A stretch of DNA of 64,000 bases from positions 3,438,075 to 3,502,074 of the forward strand of contig JAJLRJ010000013.1 of the NCBI GenBank assembly GCA_024195265.1. Reading direction: 5' to 3'. Below the pieces are notes generated by a model, which was given only the letters and a program-made list of their open reading frames with translations, ran no database searches and was not told where the DNA came from. Made by a program: the position numbers and the translations under genes. The DNA comes from Dendrophyllia cribrosa (Eukaryota; Cnidaria; Anthozoa; Scleractinia; Dendrophylliidae). Below, one piece after another: positions 48,110-59,587 of the stretch; position 1 is the first letter of the stretch, and each line of letters opens with the position of its first letter.

Positions 48110-48210
48110 CATCATTGTTATACCTGCCAAGTCTCACGCCTGTGAGTCCAAAACTCCGATCTCACGCCGACTCACGCCCATGGAGCAATTTCTCACGCCT
48201 GACTTGCAAA
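48110..48210. repeat. tctcacgcc-type short repeats
   Basis: Repeated tctcacgcc and actcacgcc motifs, about five in 90 bp. Probably part of a dispersed element. Confidence 0.35.
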
Positions 48211-48639
48211 TTTGAGCTATCAGCCTTGACCAAAGTCAGTGACTTTGCCTTAACTGATGACATGATCCAATCAATTAGAAATATAGTTACGTTCATGAAA
48301 ATATGGCACTTTTTTTGTAGGTTTTTATCGTTCTGAACATTACAATTACAGCTGGATGTTATTAAACCGAGGTCTGAGGTCCATTGAAACTTCCGAATTC
48401 TTCGGAACATTTTTGGACATCTTCGGAATAGATTGGGTTATCTTCGGATTTGGTCGGGTCGCCTTCGGAAATCCTGGCACTCTCACAGTATTTTACTCCA
48501 GGATGGTGGATTCACTTTTGGATGTCCTGGATTTTGGCACACTGATTTCATGAGCAACCGGGACTGACATCACAATTAACATTTCCTGCATATAAATTTG
48601 GATTTCCGGACTCATATCATAATGAGCTTTACGGGGATG

Positions 48640-48910
48640 CTCCGCCCGAAAGGGGTACCTTTTTTAGGCTGGAGGTATATGAAAGGGTAGGGATTTCACG
48701 GGTTGAAGTATGTGAAAGGGTAGGGAAAACACCAGTTGAAGTATGAAAAAGGGTAGGGAAAACTGCCATTTAAGTGTATTATAAAAAGCGCCTTTCAAAA
48801 TATATTAAACAGACGCACGTAAAGGCTATATGAAAGGGGTACCATTTTCAATGAAAGGTATATGAAAGGGGTACCTTTTCTGTCAAAAACGGTATATAAA
48901 GGGGGAGGCT
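48640..48910. repeat. tatatgaaaggggtacc repeat cluster
   Basis: The phrase tatatgaaagggGTACCtttt and variants (gtatgtgaaagggtaggga) recur about six times. It looks like an interspersed element with internal minirepeats; ends not defined. Confidence 0.45.
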
Positions 48911-49137
48911 TTCAAGCTTGTTTTTTATTGCCATTTGAATAAAAAGGTGCAAAATTTTTGATATTTTTAAACTCTGAGTCAACTCGAGAAAAGGATTAAA
49001 TTTTATTCCTATATGTGATCTTTTTTACAGATGGTTCAAATGTTCAAGTTTAAGGGGGAAGAAACTAAACTACAAGGTGGTTGCTATGGAAGAGTTTCAA
49101 ACGTCATATAATAAGTTTCTTTACTTCCTCGGCTATG

Positions 49138-50585
49138 ATATAGGAACCAAGCTATGCTAACCTTTTTGTAGGCTACGTCGTAAACAGATTTTTCAATCAG
49201 TACCATGGAACTAAACCCGAACTCTACGGCCGCTACATCGATGATTGCATTGGCGCTACCTCTTCCAGTAAAAAGAAACTTAATCAATTCATAACTTCTG
49301 TCAATACTTTTCATCCAGCTCTAAACTATACCTGGGAAATTTCCGAAACCTCTGTCGCTTTTCTTGACATCAATATTTCAATCAACGTCAACAGTTTATC
49401 CACAAGTGACGTGTGCACTAGAAACCTACAGATTCCCACAGTTATCTGTTACATTCATCCTCACATCCATCGCACGTTAAAAACGCCATTCCGTATTCTC
49501 AATTTCTCAGACTCCGACGTCTATGTAGTGATGACTCTGATTTTTCCAACAAATCAGAAGAAATGTGCCAGTTTTTCAAGAAACGTGGGTACCCTGACTT
49601 TGTTGTTAATACGGGCCAACAACGTGCACAACAGATCGACAGACAATCAGCACTACAAACGTCACAGAAGGAAGAGAACGAGAGAATTCCATTCACCCTC
49701 ACATTCCACCCACACAACAACACAGTCAAAAGCATCATTTTAAAAAATTTCAAATTACTCTAAAACGACCCCGAAACTGGCAGAATTTTTTCACAACCCC
49801 CACTAATTTCATTCAAACGTGACAAAAACATAGGCAACTTTCTAGTGACGAGCGCACTGAAATCTGACGATGAACCGGGAACTTTTAAATGCGTACGCAC
49901 AAGATGCAACAGTTGTCCTTTCATTCACAACGCGGACAAAATAACGGGTAGTTTCTTGGTGTTGCGGATGGTGTGATCACCAAATGACGTAAAACAAAAG
50001 ATTCAAAAGACACTGAACAATACCCACACCACAACACAAAAGCTAACCAACAATGGTTTCTGCAACACCAAGAAACACCCAAAATACGGGACCCAAACGA
50101 TCTATTAAAATCACTGATCGTTTCACATGCTCCTCGGTCCGTAAATGTTACCTACTGCATAACATGTACTTTTTGCAAAAAGATATACATTGGCGAAACA
50201 GGGAGGAGACTGGGCATCCAAACCAGTCGCGCGTCATTTCAATCTTACTAACCATTCTAAACAACATATGACAATCTGCGGCCTTTCCTTACACCAGGGT
50301 AACACAGAAAGCCGTTAAAACGTAGAACAAAAAATCATCTTTCAAATCGGCACTCTCAAACCCACGGAATCAAGGAACGCTTTTCATTCAACTAATTTAC
50401 ATTTGTTTTTCACGTCACCAAATTTCCACCAATAGCGTAGCTCCACCGCTTACTATATAAAACCACACACTACCCACAATTCCTTGATTCGCTCCGACGA
50501 AGGGCTAGCGCTAGAAATGCAGCTTTCTCGAATCTTTTTACGGTGGCTAATTTACCTTATCGACTCAGTCGATAAAACCAAATTC
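49138..50585 (+). pseudogene. Penelope-like element: RT and GIY-YIG remnant
   Basis: The plus strand reads YANLFVGYV, then LYGRYIDDCIGATSS at about 49222-49266, whose YIDD is the reverse-transcriptase catalytic box. Then VAFLDINISI and, after frameshifts, KRGYPD (about 49585), GTFKCVRTRCNSCPF (about 49880), and TYCITCTFCKKIYIGETG (about 50150-50205), the GIY-YIG nuclease core. The tail has ccgacgaagggctagcgcta near 50496, characteristic of this element class. The copy is 5'-truncated and carries several frameshifts and stops, so it is inactive. It belongs to a different subfamily from the copy at 23470-25375. Confidence 0.85.
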
Positions 50586-51111
50586 TTATGATATTTGGTC
50601 ACGTTCATTCTGTTAACGGTTCCATAAAATGTTGACCAGAACATAAAACCCCTAAAAACTCAAACATCTTACTTTTTTCCAATAACACCAATGTCAACGG
50701 TTTAAGAACATCCTAATAAAAAATCTGTAGCATTGATTTGTTAAAATTCACGTTGTTGAAAAAGCTATGACGTCATAAAAGTGTATTTTAATACATTTTC
50801 TATAATAGCTTTCCTTTCTTTTCGCCTAACAGTAATTCCATGCTACAGATTTTAAAGAACGTTGAATTGCTCATGATTCGCCAAAAAAATCAAAAATTTA
50901 TCTCTTTTCCTTTGAATTTTTGCGTTTTTTAATTTTTACGCGCGGTTGGGGGACTGACACTAGTCGTGCATGTGCAATGTCGATTTTGTGATGTCTTGTG
51001 TTTAGTATCATAGTTCCCACTATATTAGCAGTTTATGACACATGAGAAATGCTAACCATGGAATAATGTCTTTAGCAAGGACTCTAAAACTGTAGTTAAG
51101 TTTCACCCCCC
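50586..51111. other. No gene seen
   Basis: AT-rich, unique as far as can be seen. Confidence 0.4.
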
Positions 51112-51115
51112 TTAA

Positions 51116-51269
51116 AGGCCCAGTATCACCCATTCCGCTTTGCGGTCGTTTGTTTTTGTTTTCAAATGACGAGCTCGCTCGTGATTGGCTCTTTCGGGAA
51201 TTTTCGACTGCGTTAAATTCAATCGTCGAGGCATTGGGCGCGCAATGCATTTTGGGTGATACTGGGCCT
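51116..51269. mobile_element. 154-bp TTAA-flanked MITE
   Basis: TTAA at 51112-51115 and 51270-51273 flank perfect 16-bp ends aggcccagtatcaccc and gggtgatactgggcct. It is noncoding. Size and target site fit a piggyBac-type MITE. Confidence 0.85.
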
Positions 51270-51689
51270 TTAATTGACCGCTATCGGAATCACAATAAAA
51301 GTGAATATGAAAAGCGCTTTCTACTATACCAAAATCCGTAACATTCTTATAGTCGCTACATCGTTAGACTCAGTTTGAATTTCTTTTCGCAGCTATTATC
51401 CAAATATTATAAACTTTTTTCAAATTTTGATTGCGTGATTAGCGTGCACACAGCTAGATGATAACAAACCGTTCAAACAAAAACAGCTTTAAAACTCCTC
51501 CATCGTTAACTTTCGATAAAAAGCCAATCGTTGCATTGAATATAGTGTTGTTTTATCTACCAAACCTGACAAAGTAATCAACATTTTCGTCCTTCCTTTA
51601 CGATAATTTTAAATTTTGGTTTTGTTCGCGAGGAACCCAATAGATTATCGAAACGTGGACTGGTACGGAACTCTGCTTTATGGGTAATC

Positions 51690-53340
51690 AGTAACAAGTA
51701 GCTTTATTAGCATGACATGACTATAAATCTTTACAGTATTGCAAAAGCATTACAACATAAAAAATGAAATAACAATAATATAATAAACAAAGGGAAAGTT
51801 CAATTAAGATACATCAGTCTGGATTGATAATTTGATTATTGCGGAGATCTAGCATGAAATAATGAATTTTACTAATTGAATATTTACAAAATAATTACGA
51901 GAGTTTGGTAACTTCTGAAGGAGATAACTGTTTTTGATATTTGGTAGGTGATATCCTATTTTCCTGTAAAATTCGTCCCTAAGAATTGAGTATTTAGAAC
52001 AGTGGAAAAGGAAGGGAATTTCATCTTCAATTTCATTAGATCCACAAGTAGGGCACAATCTATCATCTCTCGTGATTTGTTCATATCTACCAATTTCAAT
52101 CATTAATTTATGATTACTTATACGAAATTTTACTAATTGTTTTCTGTCATTTGATTTCCTTGTAAGGTCTAAGTAATGAGAAGGCGTATATTCGTTCTTA
52201 AAGATATTATAGAATTCGAGTTTCTTAGAGTGTTGAATGGTATGTCGCCAATATAGGATATATTTTTGTTGCATTAAGTTTACATAATGTTTGATTTTAG
52301 TTTCAGTTAAGAAAATAGGGTCAAAATCAGGCAAATCCAGAAAAGTATAGCTAAAGGGCTTTAATGGCTACTCAGTCATGAATGACTAATTTAATGACTA
52401 TCCTTATAAGATTAGAGTAGAAGCTATTTTTACCAGAAGAGTGCAGATCTGCAGACATTAAAAAGATCTGTTTAACAATAAAGTTATTGTCCTTACTTTT
52501 AAGGTATAAGGTATAATTAATTATTTTCTGATTAATAGCTATAATAAGAGGAAACCTACCAAGTTCAGCTCTACTTGCCACATTTGATGCCTTATTGCTT
52601 ACTTCTAGATAACGCTTGCAGAATTGTATATGGCTTTTTTTCAATCTGCGAACTGTCCCAAGACTTAAAATCCGGTTTTGCGTACACACCCCAGACTTCG
52701 CTATTATATGTCAAAATTGGGGAGATCATCGTGTCAAAGATTTTACTTGCCAGCGGAATGGGGACAATTTACTGAAATTTGTATGTTTTCTTAGACTGAA
52801 AAGAGCGTGAAGGGCCTTCTCTTTTAACTGGTCAAGTGCCATTGAAAAGTTACCCGTTGATTACTGACCATAGATAGGTGTAATTTTGGACGATTTCAAT
52901 CATTTTATTGCCTATGTGAAAACTAGACTCAGTACATTTCTAAGCACTTTTCTGAAAGATCATAACTTTGGTCTTTTTTGGATTGATACTTAACATCTAC
53001 GAGTTGCAATAGGAAGATAACATATCAAGACAAGTTTGCAGGCCTGTTTTGGATCTTGAAAGTATGACTAAGTCATCTGCATATAAAAGTGAATTTAACT
53101 TTGTGCCATTTGGTAGAACAAAAGGATCCGATAAAATATTTTCGAACGAATGTGGTATGTTGTTAACACGGAGGTTAAATAGCAACGGGCTAAAAATGCA
53201 ACCTTGGCGTACACCTCTTGCATATTGAAAGGGTTGGACAGTTTTCCCAATAGAATTAAATCCCATATGTTTTCTCTCAAATTACCATCTATTCCAGCGC
53301 GGCCGTTTTCTGGTACACACTGCAAGTAGTAAAATTATTG
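51690..53340 (-). pseudogene. Non-LTR retrotransposon reverse transcriptase remnant
   Basis: On the minus strand, pieces occur in the order of a LINE polymerase. GVRQGCIFSPLLFNL (about 53210) and SLLYADDLVILSRSKTGLQT (about 53090) are RT motifs with the YADD catalytic box. Then KSHIQFCKRYLEVSNKASN (about 52620) and a C-terminal zinc-knuckle-like CPTCGSNEIEDEIPFLFHCS (about 52050). Frame changes between the pieces and the loss of the endonuclease and 5' RT show a truncated dead copy. Family role: target-primed reverse transcription. The 3' end is not sharply defined. Confidence 0.85.
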
Positions 53341-53353
53341 ACAAACCAGAAGC

Positions 53354-53617
<264 letters not shown>

Positions 53618-53699
53618 AGAAGATTTATTCCACACCCACATCTTTACCGAGACGTACATCACACACATAAGGCAATAAAGTGGCTAGCCGGCCGCAACA

Positions 53700-54465
53700 A
53701 CTTAACTTTGTACTGTGGTGCGAGGGGAACTCTATTGGTATGTGCCACGGGATGGGGTATGGTTTTTGAGGTTCTCAGTCCTTAAATAGGGCATCCTTTT
53801 GGAGTGTGATCCTTGGTTTAGGTTCCCTTAAATTCTATTAACTAAATTACAGTACCTTGAAAATTCGGCTCATTGCTCATTGCCGGGGGGTGTGGCCGCC
53901 CTCTTTGGGCGCTAACTTCGCTTGGCGCGTCATAGAACAGCCACTGCCAAGATCAGTAACCACACATTTCGCTTAGGAACTTCACAAACTTGCCCGCCGT
54001 TCGAAATACGAAGTTCACGATCGAGCCAATAAGGCAGGTAGAATCCCCAACTTTTTTAGGCTACTTCTTACCCCAGCGCAACAGATTTCAACCCTTTTGT
54101 AAGCGCGTTTATAGTGACACCTATGGTTCCCCCACAGTGAGTGCAATGCCGTTGCTGTGAAGCTATATTTTTTGAAATTTGTCTTCCTCGATCCTCTCAG
54201 TTTTTCCTGGACCCTTAAACTGGCTCTTTGACGTACATCTGCGCTATAAGCGCTATCGTCTGCGTCTTGCATGTCTTCGGCTATCGTCTGTTCCAGATCA
54301 CGGATTTCCTGTTCATTCTACCGCATAAGGGCTTCTCGAGTCAGTCCCAGAAGTTCACTCGTAGCCTTGGGAACGTGTGGGTTGACGGCCCCATCTTTCG
54401 TAAACAAGCCGTTTCGCCATCTTTTGGAACCGAGTAGTAGTACCGTCGCGAGCTATCACAGTTAA
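53700..54465. other. Fragment of GGTACTCCC-type repeat and unique DNA
   Basis: tattggtatgtgccacggga with ggtatggtttttgagg near 53735 resembles the inside of the poly-G MITE family. The rest shows no gene. Confidence 0.4.
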
Positions 54466-56192
54466 GGTGGCTCGACTGGGTTTTTTGGCGACATAACACC
54501 CCAACTTTGAACGGCTGATACTTCACTATCTGGGATCGGTCAGGCAAGCTGCTTCACACATAAACTAGAGATGAAATGAACTTTCCAAAAAAGTAGATTT
54601 GATTGACATCGGTGGTACCATAACAACGATCTGATGACGTCATGGTTTTTACATATTAGTAATTTTCTCAACATGTAGACCTAAACTTTTAAAACAACTG
54701 TATGCCTCTTGTAGTCTATATGTATGTCTTCAAGACTGCAAAGTTTGAAAAAATTTTATGAGAGCGTTTTCGAATAAAATTGAGTTGAATATTTTCCATC
54801 AAAAATTTAAAAATTCGCATTACTTTCCGTTATTTCGTCGATGCCAGTGCTTTCCTGACAAATTGAAACAATATTTTCACCATATGTTATTCGTGTGCCA
54901 TAAAACTACATTCCTTGAAGGTTTTATTCTGTTTGCTTCACTAGATTTCAGTTGATATGATCGGAAGTAATGTCTTAAATATGCTCATTCTACTCACAGA
55001 AGTAACACTTTTGTTAGGGAAGCGTTTATTTAAAAACAAGTCGATGAAGTGTTTTTAAAATCTTTTGATCTAAAGTTGAACATGTAATGCACTATCTCTG
55101 CAAATTTCAAGTGCATTGAATCACTTTAAGGGCGCGAAATACAATTAAAATTATAGGGAACTTTTGCATTCGTCTTCCAAAATTTCATTGTCGTATGATT
55201 TGTTGACAGCTGGTTTTTTTCAGGACTTTCTCTATTGTCTACATTCTACATATTTGTGCGCTTTTGAAACAACACGTTTGCCATGCCTGCATGCTCCAAA
55301 GTGATCGTGAAAATTCTTTTCATAGTACAATGACTACAATGGCAATTAACATAAAGCTACGGTCATGCACATGTAACACGTTTAAAATTTATTCAAAAGT
55401 GCACAAATGTATAGAATGTAGACAAAAGAGAAAGTCCTGAAATAAACCAGCTGTCAACAAATAATACGGCAATGAAACTTTGGAAGACGAATACAAAAGT
55501 CCCCTATACTTTTAATTGTATTTCGCGCCCTTAAAATGATTCAATGCACTTGAAATTTGCAGAGATAGTGCATTACATGTACAACTTTAGATCAAAAGAT
55601 TTAAAAAAATTTCATCGACTAGTTTTTAAATAAACGCTTCCCTCACAAAAGTGTTACTTCTGTGAGTAGAATGAGTATATTTAAGACATTGCTTCCGATC
55701 ACATCAACTGAAATCTAGTGAAGCAAACAGGATGAAACCTTCAAGGAATGTAGTTTTATGGCACATGAATAATATATGGTGAAATATTGTTTCAATTTGT
55801 CAGGAAAACGCTGGCATCGACGAAATAACAGAAAGTAATGCGAATTTTTAAATTTTTGATGGAAAATATTCAACTCAATTTTTTTCGAAAACGCTCTCAT
55901 AGAATTTTTTCAAACTTTGCAGTCTTGAAGACATACATATAGACTATAAGAGGCATACAGTCGTTTAAAAAATTTAGGTCTAGATGTTGAGAAAATTACT
56001 AATATGTAAAAACCATGACGTCATCAGATCGTTGTTATGGTAACACCGATGTCAATCAAATCTACTTTTTTGGAAAGTTCATTTCATCTCTAGTATATGT
56101 GTGAGGCAGCTTGCCTGACCGAGCTCGGACAGTGAAGTATCACCCGTTCAAAGTTGGGGTGTTATGTCGCCAAAAAACCCAGTCGAGCCACC
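54466..56192. mobile_element. 1.73-kb palindromic (foldback) element
   Basis: Arms of about 800 bp (54466-~55275 and ~55385-56192) are inverted copies around a ~110-bp centre. The ends are ggtggctcgactgggttttt and its mirror. TTAA precedes the left end (54462-54465) and TCAA follows the right end, probably a mutated TTAA duplication. Each arm contains the same 60-65 aa ORF in mirror image; no transposase is present. The arms differ at scattered single bases, so they have diverged since formation. Confidence 0.85.
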
Positions 56193-56416
56193 TCAAGACA
56201 CCCTTGTGTCCATACACCGAATACAAATAGTGGAGCTTTTGGTTAGCGGCAAAAATCCTTAGATCTCGCAGTACATTCCCAGTATAGTGCCGCCCTCCTT
56301 AAACGAGGTCTCAGCTGTTCCATGATGCTCGCGATACCTGCCCAATGTAGTGGTTCTCCGTTCTGCCATCGGTGTTTCTTCTTGTTCCAAATCTCGTTCA
56401 TTGTCATCATCATCAT

Positions 56417-56500
56417 TAGCAGCAGAAACAGCAGCAACATCAACAGAAACAGAAATAGCAACAGCAACAGCAGCAGCAGCAGCAGCAGCAACAGCAACAG

Positions 56501-56532
<32 letters not shown>

Positions 56533-56569
56533 GAAACAGCAACAGCAACAGCAGCAGAAACAGCAACAG

Positions 56570-56613
<44 letters not shown>

Positions 56614-56671
56614 GCAGCAGCAACAGCAGCAGAAACAGCAACAGCAACAGCAGCAGCAGCAGCAACAGCAA

Positions 56672-56735
<64 letters not shown>
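56417..56735 (+). repeat. CAG/CAACAG microsatellite, ~320 bp
   Basis: A near-continuous run of cag, caa and gaaaca triplets. All frames stay open and give poly-Ser/Asn, Ala/Thr or Gln-type strings on this strand and Leu, Cys or Ala/Val strings on the other. This explains several long ORFs here. The glutamine frame has a stop at the left end (aaatag). No host exon context is seen. Confidence 0.9.
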
Positions 56736-56737
<2 letters not shown>

Positions 56738-56774
56738 TGTCTGTACCCCCGTGTGGATCTACTCGATCTGGTTG

Positions 56775-57675
56775 CAGGGGCGCAGCCAGCATTTGGAAAA
56801 GGGAGGGTTCCAAAGCTCCCGAGAGCGCTCAAGGCGCAATTTTACGAACGCCGTAGGCCCGGGTTTTCAGGGGGTCCGGGGGAATCCCCCAGGAAATTTG
56901 GAAAAATTAGGTTGTCCGAGACTGCATTTTGAAGGCAGTTTGACATGAAATAAGGCGGCTTTCTCATAGATTTCCCGTTCACTCAGCTAGGATATCAGAA
57001 AGAAGAAGATGCCGCTGATGCTTCCGTGCAAAGATATCGATTGTTACGCTAGTCATCTGCCTACTGTAATGTATGTTCATTAGAGCACTTCCAGACTGTC
57101 GCTCACTGGTCATGGTCGCCTTCAAGTATGTCTTTAGCCGGCGCAATGTACTGAAAGATCGCTCACATTCTGCTGATATAATTGGCAACGTGCATATAAT
57201 TTGCAGCAACCTGTGTACATTTGGATAGAATTCACGGTCATATTCTGCCAAGGCCTGAACTGCACTGCTGGTTCTTGATCCGCTGGCGCACTTAGCCATT
57301 TGCGCCGCCAATGGACGATTTCAACATCGGCAACCTGGACTGATGGAAAGTCATCTGCATAGTGCTTCAAAGCAGCTTGCACAGGGTTTCCCTCTCGAGA
57401 AATTAGACAAAGGCGCTGAATCCCACACCGCAGGCTCGAATACACAAGAGGTCCGTATTACGCATCCTTTTATCATAAACCCCCAATATGACATGCGATT
57501 CCTTTTTAACTTATTTTCCTTTTCTTAAGAAGCGAAGATTTGATCCGGGTGAAAGGGGGGTTCCAGTTATGTTTTTCTCTTGAAAATATGCTATGATCAG
57601 AACCCAAAAGGGGGTTGGGGGGGGGGGGGGGGGGGGGTTCCGGAACCCCTGGAACCCTCCCCTGGCTAGCCCCTG
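56775..57675 (-). mobile_element. hAT element fragment encoding a dimerisation domain
   Basis: The ends caggggcgcagccag and ctggctagcccctg are inverted, hAT-style CAGGGGC termini. Inside, the minus strand (57311-56979) encodes ECERSFSTLRRLKTYLKATM followed by a NIHY segment, the hAT C-terminal dimerisation motif of transposases. The DDE-bearing part is absent, so this is an internally deleted, non-autonomous copy. A G run of about 24 lies near the right end (57615-57638). I do not see a clear 8-bp target duplication. Confidence 0.75.
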
Positions 57676-59587
57676 TTGGACTAGTTCCTCCCAAGCCATG
57701 TTCGCATTTACGTATGCACTTCATACGTCGGATATTTTGTGATTACTAGAGAATGCGTGACAAATGCAGTGATTTTTTAATAACTTCAATAACAATATAA
57801 AACTCTAGAAAAACGCTGTCATTATCGAGTGTTTCCGCGTGAACTTTGTGATAAGTAAACAGGTGTGTCCAATTGATCGATTGTACGTTCATACGAACCA
57901 ATCAAACAAAAAAAGGCTTTTGAGGTGTTAAGAGATCATGATTACTGTGGTTGTCGGGAGGCAAACATATTGGACACGTTTAACAGTGATGCATTAATAT
58001 GAACACAATGTCTGTGAGTGCGAAGCTTGATCCCAAGCCCGCAACAAAGACGCCGAGAGCTCTTCTGGCGAAAAGTATTCCACAGACAAAAATGTTACAA
58101 CCACTAAGTACAGCATAATAACGAGTTTTCATTTGAATGGTCTCACGCCGGCTGGCCTGCTATGTAGAGCCGCCCCCTCTCCTCGGGAAAAATTCTAAGG
58201 GGAAGAGGCGGCTGTATACAGGCCATCTCACACTACCGTCAAACGTTTGCCATTCATTTTAATTTGCTGAATCAATCACACGTTATAATTTTATCCATAG
58301 ACTAAAATGGTAGAAGAACAGGGCCGTAGCCAGAAAAAATGAGGACTGAGGCAATATCCATGGTTAAATTCCCCGCATAGCTGTTTAGGGTCTTTGTGAT
58401 GACTACGTTTAAACAAAACACTGAGATCATGACTGAGGCAAGTGCCTTGGTTTGCCTCATACTGGCTACGGCCGTGAAGAAATATAAAAAACGAGAGAGC
58501 GTGTTTCGTCAGAATTAAAAACAGGGAGAATAGAGTTGGACTGAGAAACGACGAAGGGAAGGCTTTTTTTTTTTTTTAAAGGGTGACAACATTGGAGATT
58601 TTTTAACTCTTTTGGAAAACCAGATCAAACAGTCTTTGGAGTATTTGATATACTTCTCATACTGATCATTAAACACATTAAATACAAGGGATTAAAACAG
58701 TCATAATTTTACTGAAATGCTACCGGCATCCTTATGATCTTTTTTCACCTTAACTTTCTTATCAGATTTATTTTTTTCTCCAAACCATACATTAATTAGT
58801 TTTAAATTCAAGATAGCCTCCATTGTAACAGCCCTATATCAAATTAAAGCTTATAGAGCTGTATGCTATCGAAATATAACTTTTATTTTGTAATAGAATG
58901 AATTGTCGATTGTTTTACGAAGTCTAAATGCGAGCGTCTGAATCAGCTTTTGAAAGCTACAACTCAAAGCGATTATTACATTTTGCTGAGTTCATTTGTT
59001 TTCTGGTTTCCGTACCCGAAGCGCTAACAACAGGTGTCTGCGTTTTCCTTTTTTCAATTTCAGTACAAAATTGCAGAACATTTTCGAAAAAGGGCGGGCT
59101 GAAATGGAGTAATCGCGCGGAAATGACTCTAAACGAAATCGTTTTCAGAAATTCCCCGACACTTTGATATTTTATGTTGACCTAGCTACTGTCCAAATTT
59201 GACGAAAATTGAACAAATCCCCTTTGAGTTGCAGCTCTTTAAAATGTCCCTTACAATTCAAAAATTCACTTTGAGAAAACTGTGCTTAAAAAAATATCGC
59301 GCCATAAACAAACTTCCAGTCAAAACGTCATACCGTCATACGTCAATTTTCACTCGTTTTCACATTTTTTTTTTGGATGAAAGAGCATTCTGAAACCTTT
59401 TTTTGACTCCCAAAAACAAATTTTAAAAAAATGTAACGTCAATGATTTGAGAACCACATTCATGAATCAAGGTTTGATACTGTATCAGTAAAGCGTAAGA
59501 ATTTCAAATTAGAATTCATGACGTCAGTCGTTAACTAATTTTGTTTATGACTCCAAACTACCTTTTGATCAACTGCGACGCTATCGC
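57676..59587. other. Creatine kinase upstream region with small MITEs
   Basis: At 58150-58235 there is an imperfect hairpin, gagccgccccctctcc against ggggaagaggcggct. At 58319-58476 a 158-bp MITE has ends cagggccgtagccag and ctggctacggccgtg. The remainder is AT-rich without a recognised gene and must hold the promoter of the gene at 59588; no clear TATA element could be assigned. Confidence 0.5.
58319..58476. mobile_element. 158-bp MITE with CAGGGCCGTAGCC ends
   Basis: Terminal inverted repeat of about 15 bp with one mismatch (ggccctg versus ggccgtg). Flanks share only agaa, so the target duplication is unclear. hAT-like termini. Confidence 0.6.

Noticed and set aside
56243..56948. Long poly-Leu, poly-Ala, poly-Cys and Ser/Asn ORFs
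   Set aside because: All are translations of the CAG/CAACAG microsatellite.
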